Part shown: positions 7,625-13,769 of the stretch, piece by piece
Numbering within the stretch: the stretch's first letter is position 1
Layout of the letters: every line of letters begins with the position of its first letter
NCBI GenBank assembly: GCA_964637705.1
Contig: CAZWVM010000088.1
Span: forward strand, 1-14,261
DNA from: CAZWVM01 sp964637705
Lineage (GTDB): Bacteria > UBA8481
Reading direction: 5' to 3'
Length of the DNA: 14,261 nucleotides
The notes under the pieces: model-generated
Database searches by the model: none
Seen by the model: the letters and a program-made list of their open reading frames with translations, nothing else
What the model was told of the DNA's origin: nothing
Made by a program: the position numbers and the translations under genes

Positions 7625-8641
7625 GTGTCTCTGAAGAAACCCGTCAGTCTTGCCGTCGTCGGGGTGACCGGCGCCGTGGGCCAGGAGTTCTTGACCGTTC
7701 TCGAGGAGCGCAACTTCCCGTTCCGCTCGTTGAGGCTGATGGCAAGCGAGCGGTCGGCGGGCAGGACGGTCTCCTTCAAGGGGCGGGACTACGTCGTCGA
7801 GGACCTGGCGAAGGCCGATCCGCGCGGCATCGACATCGCTCTCTTCTCCGCCGGCGGATCGATCTCGAAGGCCTTCGGCCCGAAGTTCGGCGAGGCCGGC
7901 TGCGTCGTCGTCGACAACTCGTCCGCCTTCCGCATGGATCCGCAGGTTCCGCTCGTGGTGCCCGAGGTGAACCCGGAGGCGGTGAAGGTCCGGCCGCGGG
8001 GCATCATCGCGAACCCGAACTGCTCCACCATCATCGCGCTCGTCCCGGTCTGGCCCCTGCACAAGAAAGCCGGCCTCAAGAGGATGATCGTCTCCACCTA
8101 CCAGGCCGTCTCCGGCGCCGGCGCGCGGGCCCTCGAGGAGCTCGAGTTGCAGGCCCGCGCCTGGGCGGCCGGGAAGCCCGTGGAGAAGAAGGTCTTCCCG
8201 CACCCGATCGCCTTCAACCTCTTCTCCCACAACTCCAGGATCGGCCCCGACGGGTACAACGAGGAGGAGACGAAGATGGTGAAGGAGACGCACAAGATCT
8301 TCGGTGACGCCTCCATCGGCATCTCCGCGACCTGCGTGCGCGTCGCGACCTTCCGCTCGCACGCCGAGTCGATCAACGCGGAGTTCCGCAATGCGATCAC
8401 GGCCGACGAGGCGCGTGCGCTCCTCGGGAGCGCCCCCGGCGTCCGCGTCGTGGACGACCGCGAGAAGAACCACTTCCCGATGCCCCTGGAAACCTCCGGC
8501 CAGGACCTCATCCACGCCGGGCGTTTCCGGGACGACAAGAGCGCTACGAACGCGATCTCCTTCTTCGTCTCGGGAGACCAGTTGCGCAAGGGCGCGGCCA
8601 CCAACGCGGTCCAGATCGCGGAATTGCTGCTCGAAGCATAA
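7625..8641 (+). CDS. asd: Aspartate-semialdehyde dehydrogenase
   Basis: Converts L-aspartyl-4-phosphate to L-aspartate 4-semialdehyde with NADPH in the cytoplasm; this is the branch step for lysine, diaminopimelate, threonine and methionine. 338 residues, normal for the family. Visible features: N-terminal nucleotide site GVTGAVG (13-19), NSSAFRMD (98-105) with the phosphate-binding Arg103, active-site ANPNCST with catalytic Cys133, TYQAVSGAGARA (158-169), and CVRVATFRSHAES (237-249) with Arg239 and the general-base His246. The pattern matches the bacterial branch seen in Gram-positives rather than the E. coli type. The start is GTG at 7625 with GAGG (7613-7616) eight bases upstream. It is followed 13 bp later by trxA, with the trxA ribosome site touching the asd stop, so they form a two-gene unit. 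Diaminopimelate demand for peptidoglycan makes it likely essential. Confidence 0.97.
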   Translation: MSLKKPVSLAVVGVTGAVGQEFLTVLEERNFPFRSLRLMASERSAGRTVSFKGRDYVVEDLAKADPRGIDIALFSAGGSISKAFGPKFGEAGCVVVDNSSAFRMDPQVPLVVPEVNPEAVKVRPRGIIANPNCSTIIALVPVWPLHKKAGLKRMIVSTYQAVSGAGARALEELELQARAWAAGKPVEKKVFPHPIAFNLFSHNSRIGPDGYNEEETKMVKETHKIFGDASIGISATCVRVATFRSHAESINAEFRNAITADEARALLGSAPGVRVVDDREKNHFPMPLETSGQDLIHAGRFRDDKSATNAISFFVSGDQLRKGAATNAVQIAELLLEA

Positions 8642-8654
8642 GAGGAGGGGAACC

Positions 8655-8990
8655 ATGGCGGGCGACTTGATACTCCAGGTGACGGACGACAACTTCGAAT
8701 CCGCGGTCTACGGCGCGAAGACCCCGGTGCTCGTGGATTTCTGGGCGCCGTGGTGCGGGCCGTGCAAGATGATCGCGCCGTTCCTGGACGAGCTGGCCGC
8801 GGAATACGCCGGGCAGCTCGTCATCGGGAAATACAACGTGGACGAGAACACGCGGATGGCCGGCGAGTTCGGGATCCGCGGCATCCCGGCGCTCTTCATC
8901 TTCCGCGGGCGCGACGTCATCGGCCGGATCGCGGGCGCGCTGCCCAAGTCCGAGCTGGCGCGGCGCATCGACGAGGCCCTCTCGGCCTGA
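8655..8990 (+). CDS. trxA: Thioredoxin
   Basis: A 111-residue cytoplasmic dithiol-disulfide oxidoreductase, the usual thioredoxin length, with no signal peptide. Motifs: buried Asp28 in VLVDFW, the redox site WCGPC (33-37) followed by KMIAP, NVDEN (61-65), and the cis-proline loop GIRGIPALFIF (Pro78). The C-terminal helix LARRIDEALSA is also typical. It has a strong Shine-Dalgarno AGGAGGGG (8643-8650) five bases before the ATG, and sits 13 bp behind asd. Thioredoxin would be kept reduced by a thioredoxin reductase encoded elsewhere. Its link with asd is probably co-transcription rather than a shared pathway. Confidence 0.97.
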   Translation: MAGDLILQVTDDNFESAVYGAKTPVLVDFWAPWCGPCKMIAPFLDELAAEYAGQLVIGKYNVDENTRMAGEFGIRGIPALFIFRGRDVIGRIAGALPKSELARRIDEALSA

Positions 8991-9004
8991 GGCCGTTCTT
9001 TTTT
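8983..9004 (+). terminator. Intrinsic terminator of asd-trxA
   Basis: CGGCC / GGCCG stem (8983-8987 and 8991-8995) whose three-base loop is the trxA TGA stop codon, followed by TTCTTTTTT. The stem is short but GC-only and the T-run is strong. An overlapping alternative stem AGGCC/GGCCT just upstream could compete. Confidence 0.7.
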
Positions 9005-9020
9005 CCGCGGGGGCGCGTTC

Positions 9021-9037
9021 CCGGCCCTGTTCTTGCA
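9021..9037 (+). promoter_or_regulatory. Candidate sigma54 (RpoN) promoter for the 580-residue secreted protein
   Basis: The stretch CCGGCCCTGTTCTTGCA carries the invariant GG (9023-9024) and GC (9035-9036) with the G-to-G distance of 12 required by the -24/-12 consensus TGGCACG-N4-TTGC. Core TTGCA is perfect, and the -24 box reads CGGCCC instead of TGGCAC. No sigma70-like pair is visible in this gap. The predicted start is near 9048. No enhancer-binding-protein site or regulator gene is visible, so this is a sequence match only. Confidence 0.42.
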
Positions 9038-9048
9038 GTCCTGACCCG

Positions 9049-9067
9049 GGGGACGCGGGGCGTCCCC
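9049..9067 (+). other. 5' leader hairpin next to the ribosome site
   Basis: GGGGACGC (9049-9056) pairs with GCGTCCCC (9060-9067) around a 3-base loop, 8 bp in all. It ends directly before the AAGGAGG ribosome site (9068-9074). No T-run follows, so it is not a terminator. If the sigma54 start is right, the RNA would begin with this hairpin, which could protect the 5' end or affect translation. Confidence 0.5.
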
Positions 9068-9081
9068 AAGGAGGCTCTCTC

Positions 9082-10824
9082 ATGAAGTCGGTCCGGATCC
9101 TGTGCTTCTTTCTCCTGGCTCTCTCGCTCGCCGGCCTGCCGGCCGTCGCCGAGCGCGGGCTCACGATCGACGCCGTCGATCTCAACGGCTTCACGACGCG
9201 GGACATCACGGTGAAGCCCGGCGGCCGGATCACGGGAACCGTGACGGTCAGCACCTCCTCCAGCTCCTTCTTCCGCACCCACACGGGGGTCTGGATGCCC
9301 TCCTGGGACCGGCGACCCGAGGCCGTGCGCGCCTTCCTCAATTCCGCCGGGGGCGCCTCCGGCGTCGCGGCCTCGATCGACATCGAGGCCCCCGCGGCGA
9401 TCGGCGTCCATTACCTCCTCTTCTGCTTCGACCGCAAGGGCGCCCACGAGATGTACAACGAGCTGATACTGAGGAGCGACGAGCAGATCTATGCCAACGG
9501 CCGCGCGATCAAGGTTCTCGTCGACGCCGCGGCGCCGGAGCCCCAGCGCCCGACGACGCGCGAAACCGCCGCCTCCCTCGTCGTCGGCGGCGCCGCGCGC
9601 TCGGGGAAGGCCGGGCACGGGACCGGCAACGAGGCCTGGTACCGGATCGATGCCGGAAACCTCTCCTCCACCACCCGCGACGAGGCGATCCGGATCTCCG
9701 TCGCGGGCACCCAGCCCGCCACCGACCTCGACTTCGAGGTCCAGGACGCGAACGGCCGGCGGCGCGGCTGGTCGGAGAACGAGGGCAGCAAGCTCGAGAC
9801 GAGCGTGGTGCGCGTGAGCCCGAACGAGGCCGTCTACGTCCGCGTCTTCGCCTTCAAGCAGGGCGAGGAGGCGCCGTTCTCGATCTCCGCCAAGGCCGTC
9901 CGCCTGAGCACCGCGCGCGTCGACATGTCGGGCGGCAAGGCCCTCTCGGTCTCCGACGGCTACAGCGCCACCGCGCGCGCGGGCGAGGGGACGGCGAATT
10001 CCTCGTGGTACAAGCTGACGTTCCCCCAGACCGGTTCTTTCGACGTCGAGGTCCGGGGCAGCCAACCCTCGCGCGACATCGACCTCTGGATCTACGACGA
10101 CCTCGGCAACCTGCGTGCCTCGAGCCGGGAGGACGGATCGGCCCTGGAGAAGGCGCGTGTCGATTACGCCGAGTCGGGCGTCTACTACGTGCGCGTCGGC
10201 GCCTTCCGCCAGTCCGACGCCGGGGACTTCTCGATCCTCGTCCGCGCCTCGGGCGCCTCGGCCGCGCCCTCGGTCCCGGTCACGTCGCCCGTCACGGTCG
10301 GACCGGTCGTCGACGGCACCGCCCTCGACTCGGGCCAGCGCTGCCCCGTGAACTTCGAGGTCGCGAAGGACCGCCCCTACACGGGCTACCTGCGCGTGAC
10401 GAACGAGCCGTCGTTCCTCATGGAGGTCTTCACCGGCTGGGGCGAGGAGGGCAAGATCGACTCCCTCAAGGTCATCGCCCCGGACGGGACGGTGATCTGG
10501 GAGCGCGCGGCGAGCGGCCGCGGCTGGGAGGCGGAGCGGGTCAGCACGCGCGGCGCCGGGCTCTACCGCGTCGTGATCACCCATAGCGGCACGGCCGTGA
10601 GAAAGGGACGCATCGACGTGCAGGGGCTCGGGGATCCGCACATCTATCCCCCGCGCTCGGGCAACGTCGCCTTCGATCCCGGCACCGGCGGCACGGGGCT
10701 CGACGCCTCGGAGCGCGACATCCTGCAGAAGCTCTACGAGATGTTCAACCGCCGCGGCACGGGGATTTCGAGCGAGGAGGCGGCGATTTTGAAGCAGACC
10801 GAGGATTATTTCCAGGCGCACTAG
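9082..10824 (+). CDS. Secreted protein with two PPC-like beta domains
   Basis: A 580-residue exported protein. The signal peptide is ILCFFLLALSLAGLPAVA, cleaved near residue 23. Residues about 26-150 form an unassigned beta-rich domain (ITVKPGGRITGTVTVSTSSS). Two repeats at about 160-277 and 280-390 look like PPC (bacterial pre-peptidase C-terminal) domains: NEAWYRIDAGN, DLDFEVQDANG and EAVYVRVFAF in the first; NSSWYKLTFPQ, DIDLWIYDDLGN and GVYYVRVGAF in the second. A third beta domain lies at about 408-515 (YTGYLRVTNEPSFLMEVF). The chain ends in a charged helical tail (SERDILQKLYEMF) unlike the rest. No protease or other catalytic motif is present; PPC domains usually accompany secreted peptidases, so here they may serve as surface modules alone. 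AAGGAGG lies seven bases before the ATG. The lipoprotein gene follows after 66 bp. Confidence 0.85.
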   Translation: MKSVRILCFFLLALSLAGLPAVAERGLTIDAVDLNGFTTRDITVKPGGRITGTVTVSTSSSSFFRTHTGVWMPSWDRRPEAVRAFLNSAGGASGVAASIDIEAPAAIGVHYLLFCFDRKGAHEMYNELILRSDEQIYANGRAIKVLVDAAAPEPQRPTTRETAASLVVGGAARSGKAGHGTGNEAWYRIDAGNLSSTTRDEAIRISVAGTQPATDLDFEVQDANGRRRGWSENEGSKLETSVVRVSPNEAVYVRVFAFKQGEEAPFSISAKAVRLSTARVDMSGGKALSVSDGYSATARAGEGTANSSWYKLTFPQTGSFDVEVRGSQPSRDIDLWIYDDLGNLRASSREDGSALEKARVDYAESGVYYVRVGAFRQSDAGDFSILVRASGASAAPSVPVTSPVTVGPVVDGTALDSGQRCPVNFEVAKDRPYTGYLRVTNEPSFLMEVFTGWGEEGKIDSLKVIAPDGTVIWERAASGRGWEAERVSTRGAGLYRVVITHSGTAVRKGRIDVQGLGDPHIYPPRSGNVAFDPGTGGTGLDASERDILQKLYEMFNRRGTGISSEEAAILKQTEDYFQAH

Positions 10825-10890
10825 TCCTTTTGATGTAGAATTCGGGTCCTGGGACTTGTTCCTGGATCACCGGGCCGGAGGGTTGAAGAC

Positions 10891-11538
10891 ATGAAGAGGT
10901 ACTCCACCGTTATCGCGCTCGTCGCGCTGCTCGCCGTTCTCGGCGCCTGTTCGACGACGTCGGCCGCGTATCGCGTTCAGCCTTCGCCCGTCGTGGCCGC
11001 GGGCGCCCATCGCGTCGTCGTTCCGCTCTTCGTCGACCTGAGAAGCGAGGAAGAGAAGGCGGGGGCCGGGGCCGGGCTCTTCAACAAGAGCACGAAGGAC
11101 TCCCTCTACGAGTCGAGCGTCGCGGAGGCGATCACGCTGGCGATGATCGACGAGTTGCGCGCACGCGGCCTCGACGCCCAGATGCGCGGCGAGGCACCCT
11201 ACCGCGTCACCGCCGAGATCCGCTCCTATCGCGCCCTCATCGTGCCGCCCCGCGTCTCCTTCGTACCCTACATCAACTACGTCACGTGGCTCTGGACCAA
11301 GGACCGCATCTCCGCCGGCGTCGAGATCGACGTCAAGCTCGAGGGGCCGGGCGGGGTGCTGCTCTCCGATATCTACCGGCTGAACGCCAACACCGAGGAA
11401 TGGGTCGGGCTGGCCGGGCTCGCCTCGCGAGCTCGCAGTCTCGACAACGACCACCTCGTCCAGATCCTGCGCGCGGGCCTGAAGGACGTTCTGACGCGGG
11501 CCGCCGACGACATCGCGGCGCGGACCGCCCCCCGGTAG
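10891..11538 (+). CDS. Outer-membrane-type lipoprotein of unknown function
   Basis: A 215-residue lipoprotein. The signal segment STVIALVALLAVLGAC ends in lipobox LGAC with the acylated Cys20. Ser follows Cys, which does not signal inner-membrane retention under E. coli rules. The mature part has alternating beta and helix (HRVVVPLFVDLRSEEEKAG, AEAITLAMIDELRARGL, YRVTAEIRSYRAL), reminiscent of LptE-like or transport-auxiliary lipoproteins that have a conserved strand, helix and strand core. The resemblance is structural impression only, and I do not recognise a named family. GGAGGG (10877-10882) lies 8 bases before the ATG. A TAGAAT hexamer at 10836-10841 could be a -10, but no -35 supports it, so the gene may be read through from the upstream secreted protein. 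The gene ends 9 bp from the convergent aroD stop. Confidence 0.8.
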   Translation: MKRYSTVIALVALLAVLGACSTTSAAYRVQPSPVVAAGAHRVVVPLFVDLRSEEEKAGAGAGLFNKSTKDSLYESSVAEAITLAMIDELRARGLDAQMRGEAPYRVTAEIRSYRALIVPPRVSFVPYINYVTWLWTKDRISAGVEIDVKLEGPGGVLLSDIYRLNANTEEWVGLAGLASRARSLDNDHLVQILRAGLKDVLTRAADDIAARTAPR

Positions 11539-11560
11539 GGCGAGTTCTCAGGGAGTCCGC
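11520..11560. other. Compound inverted repeat at the convergent lipoprotein/aroD junction
   Basis: An outer pair GCGGAC / GTCCGC (11520-11525 and 11555-11560) encloses an inner pair CGCCC / GGGCG (11526-11530 and 11538-11542). It spans both stop codons of the convergent genes. No T-run is present on either strand, so a termination role is only possible, perhaps with Rho. Confidence 0.3.
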
Positions 11561-12261
11561 AGGAGCCTCGAGAGCGCGCGGAAGCTGATCTGGCCGGGCG
11601 CGACCGCGCGGCGGCCGGCGCGCGCGGGCGCGTAGGCGGGTCCGCCGAGGGAGAGGGGCAGGACCCAGCGGGTCCAGGCGCCCTCCTCACCCATCGCGAT
11701 CGCCGTCACGGGCAGGCACGCCGACGTGCGCGCCAGGGCCCAGTCGGCGAGGCGCTCGGCCTCCTTCATCGTCTTCGCTCGTCCCGCGATCTTGAACCGG
11801 TCCGCGCCGTTCCGGCGCGCCCGCAGGAGGAGGCGGTCCAACTCGCGGTCGCCGGGAATCTCCTCGAGATCATGGTGGGACAGGATCAAGGCGCGGCCGG
11901 GTCGCAGCGCCGCACGAAGCGAACGAAGAAACCCGCGACCCTCACGGCTGTCCGCAAGCACGACCTCGGCATCGACCGCGTCCGCGATCGGCGCCCACGC
12001 GAGGAGCGCCCCGCGCCGGACCTCCTCGTCGGCCGCGCGCCACGCGCCGCCGTCCCGCTCCGTCCGCGCCGTCACGAGAAGCGAGGGTCTCCGCGGCAGG
12101 GAGTGAAGAAATGCCCGGATACGGCGGTCGGGCATCGGAACGAAGAGGTCGATCCTCAGCTCGACGGCGCGCGGGGCGAGGCGCGATGCGTGGACCGCCG
12201 CGGACGGCTCGAGGATGAGGACCGGGAAGGCCTCGGACGTGGACCGCCAGTCCGGCTTCAC
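11548..12261 (-). CDS. aroD: Type I 3-dehydroquinate dehydratase
   Basis: Catalyses dehydration of 3-dehydroquinate to 3-dehydroshikimate, third step of the shikimate pathway, through a Schiff base. 237 residues, normal length for the type I TIM-barrel family. Motifs in order: AVELRIDLF (Glu34, Arg36, Asp38), LLVTART (Arg66), LSHHDLEEIP with catalytic His130, RFKIAGRAK with Schiff-base Lys157 (27 residues apart, as in E. coli His143/Lys170), AIAMGEEGAWTR with Arg198, and APGQI with Gln224. Against the E. coli enzyme, recalled from memory, Glu86 is Asp (Asp70) and the Ser of SAPGQI is Val220. Start is GTG at 12261, overlapping the phoH2 stop (GTGA) with no clear Shine-Dalgarno, so translation is probably coupled. 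Other aro genes are not in view. Confidence 0.9.
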   Translation of the reverse strand: MKPDWRSTSEAFPVLILEPSAAVHASRLAPRAVELRIDLFVPMPDRRIRAFLHSLPRRPSLLVTARTERDGGAWRAADEEVRRGALLAWAPIADAVDAEVVLADSREGRGFLRSLRAALRPGRALILSHHDLEEIPGDRELDRLLLRARRNGADRFKIAGRAKTMKEAERLADWALARTSACLPVTAIAMGEEGAWTRWVLPLSLGGPAYAPARAGRRAVAPGQISFRALSRLLRTP

Positions 12262-13592
12262 ATCAGGCGGGCGGCGGTCTCCGCCAGTTCGGACCTTTCG
12301 CCCTTCATCAGGGTCACCGTCCCGAAGACGGGTTCCCGCTTGAAGACCTCGACGACGAAGGTCAGGCCGTTCGAACCGGCGTCGAGGTAGGGGTGGTCGA
12401 TCTGGTAGGGATCGCCGCAGAGGACGATCTTGGAGCCCTTGCCCGCGCGCGTGATGATCGTCTTCAGTTCCTGCGGCGTCAGGTTCTGAGCCTCGTCCAC
12501 GATGATGAACTGCCGCGGGATCGAGCGGCCGCGGATATACGTCAGCGGCTCCAGCTCGATGATCCCGTCCTCGATCAGCTCCTGCAGCCGGTCCGCGCCG
12601 CCCTCGCCGCCGCCCGAGGCCATGAAGAGGTACTCGAGGTTGTCGGAGACGGACTGCATGCGCGGCATCAGCTTCTCGTCGACGTCGCCCGGCAGGTAGC
12701 CGATGTCCTTGCCCATCGGCATGATGGGCTTGGAGACGAGGAGCCGGCGGAAGGAGTCGGCGTTGACGACCTTCTCGAGGCCGGCCGCGAGCGCCAGGAG
12801 CGTCTTGCCGGTGCCCGCGATGCCGACGAGCGAGATGAGGGAGACGCGGTCGTCGAGGAGCAGTTCGAGCGTGAAGCGCTGCTCGCGGTTCAGGGGCCTC
12901 ACGCCGAAGACCGTCGCGTCGTCGGCGAGCGAGAGAGGCAGGATCGCCTTCGACGAGTGGACGTAGCGGCCCAGCGCCGTGTGCTCGGGATTCGTCTCGT
13001 CCTGGAGCGTGAAGAACTCGTTCGGCAACGGCTCGGGGTCGATCGGCTTGTCGTAGGACTTCGTTCGGTAGAAGTTGTTCACGTCGTCGGGGGAGACGAC
13101 AAGCACGCGGTGCCCGGAGTAGAGCTCCTGGATGTTGACCGTCCGGTTCTCGAAGTCCTCGGTCACCACGCCCACCGTGTCGGCCTTGACGCGGAGATTG
13201 ATGTCCTTGGTGATGAGGATGACGGGCTTTCGGTTCTCGAATTCCTTCGTGTAGTGAAGCGCCAGACCGAGGATCCTGACGTCGTTCTTCATGGGGTTGA
13301 AGAAGGGCGGGATATTCTTCGCGTCCTGGTGGTGAAGCTCGATGCGGAGCGTGCCGCCGTTGGAAAGATCCACGCCGTCGGTCAGGTGGCGACCGGAGGC
13401 GCGAAGCTGGTCCAGGTCGCGCGTGACCTTGCGCGCGTTGCGCCCGACCTCGTCCTGCCGTTTCTTGAAGGCGTCGAGTTCCTCCAGGACCGTCACGGGG
13501 ATCACCACCTCGTTGCCGGCGCCGAAGGCCGTGATGCAGCCGGCATCGTGCAGGAGGACGTTCGTATCCAGAACGAAGATCTTGTCAGGCAT
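12258..13592 (-). CDS. phoH2: PhoH2-type protein: PIN RNase domain fused to PhoH ATPase
   Basis: A 444-residue cytoplasmic protein of the PIN-PhoH group (YlaK-like). Family members are reported to unwind and cut RNA. The N-terminal PIN domain (1 to about 150) shows acidic metal-site residues: Asp9 (FVLDTNVLL), Glu38 (VLEELDAFK), Asp104 (KNDVRILG) and Asp130 (LITKDINLR). After a linker, the PhoH domain starts near residue 230 with RPLNREQ, Walker A GIAGTGKT (257-264), VSKPIMPMGKDIGYLPGD, Walker B IIVDEAQN (Asp366, Glu367) and CGDPYQID. All expected catalytic residues are present. I use the ATG at 13592 because GGAGAGAGAG precedes it and the promoter at 13624-13651 would lie inside any longer reading. 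In many genomes PhoH2 is encoded with an upstream antitoxin-like gene; none is visible here. aroD follows with a 4-bp overlap. Confidence 0.95.
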   Translation of the reverse strand: MPDKIFVLDTNVLLHDAGCITAFGAGNEVVIPVTVLEELDAFKKRQDEVGRNARKVTRDLDQLRASGRHLTDGVDLSNGGTLRIELHHQDAKNIPPFFNPMKNDVRILGLALHYTKEFENRKPVILITKDINLRVKADTVGVVTEDFENRTVNIQELYSGHRVLVVSPDDVNNFYRTKSYDKPIDPEPLPNEFFTLQDETNPEHTALGRYVHSSKAILPLSLADDATVFGVRPLNREQRFTLELLLDDRVSLISLVGIAGTGKTLLALAAGLEKVVNADSFRRLLVSKPIMPMGKDIGYLPGDVDEKLMPRMQSVSDNLEYLFMASGGGEGGADRLQELIEDGIIELEPLTYIRGRSIPRQFIIVDEAQNLTPQELKTIITRAGKGSKIVLCGDPYQIDHPYLDAGSNGLTFVVEVFKREPVFGTVTLMKGERSELAETAARLM

Positions 13593-13623
13593 GGTCTCTC
13601 TCTCCGTGGAACAGCATGTCACC

Positions 13624-13651
13624 ACTATAAGGAAGAGCGGTTTCTTGACAA
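13624..13651 (-). promoter_or_regulatory. Sigma70-like promoter for phoH2-aroD
   Basis: On the minus strand TTGTCA (13651-13646), a 16-base spacer and TATAGT (13629-13624) each match 5 of 6 consensus bases. The predicted start near 13617 gives a leader of about 25 bases, long enough for the GGAGA ribosome site. This is the most convincing promoter in the window. Confidence 0.65.
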
Positions 13652-13719
13652 GAGAGACGTTTCAGAGTCTTGCGGAAGGATTCATTCCCTTGTTCTTCGA
13701 TCCGGGATCTGCAAACGAT

Positions 13720-13754
13720 AAAAAAAGCCCCCGGGAGCCTAGGCTCCCGGGGGC
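13720..13754 (-). terminator. Strong intrinsic terminator of the right-edge gene
   Basis: A 13-bp perfect stem, GCCCCCGGGAGCC / GGCTCCCGGGGGC, around TA, followed on the minus strand by seven T's. The plus strand lacks a T-run, so it works leftward only. It lies 15 bases past the stop codon of the right-edge gene and insulates phoH2 from it. Confidence 0.9.
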
Positions 13755-13769
13755 GAGACTGTGTCTGTC

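Noticed and set aside
7049..8692. 547-codon minus-strand frame across the HprK-like gene and asd
   Set aside because: It covers two well-supported plus-strand genes and the terminator between them, and its product shows no motif.
8917..10821. 634-codon minus-strand frame opposite the secreted PPC-like gene
   Set aside because: The plus strand carries a signal peptide, strong Shine-Dalgarno and PPC-like repeats. The minus product is an Arg/Ala/Gly/Val mirror frame.
10836..10841. TAGAAT as a -10 box for the lipoprotein gene
   Set aside because: No -35-like hexamer at 16-18 bases and no extended -10 TG at the correct offset; kept only as a remark in the gene entry.
10849..10866. CCTGG direct repeats as an operator, or a sigma54 site
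   Set aside because: The repeat is only five bases, and the GC dinucleotide needed for a -12 element is absent.
13593..13625. 11-residue N-terminal extension of PhoH2
   Set aside because: It would start within the promoter -10 region, and the ATG at 13592 has a ribosome site and begins directly at the PIN domain.
12393..13721. 442-codon plus-strand frame opposite phoH2
   Set aside because: phoH2 has every expected motif on the minus strand. The mirror product is low-complexity Val/Asp/Arg/Leu sequence without a ribosome site.
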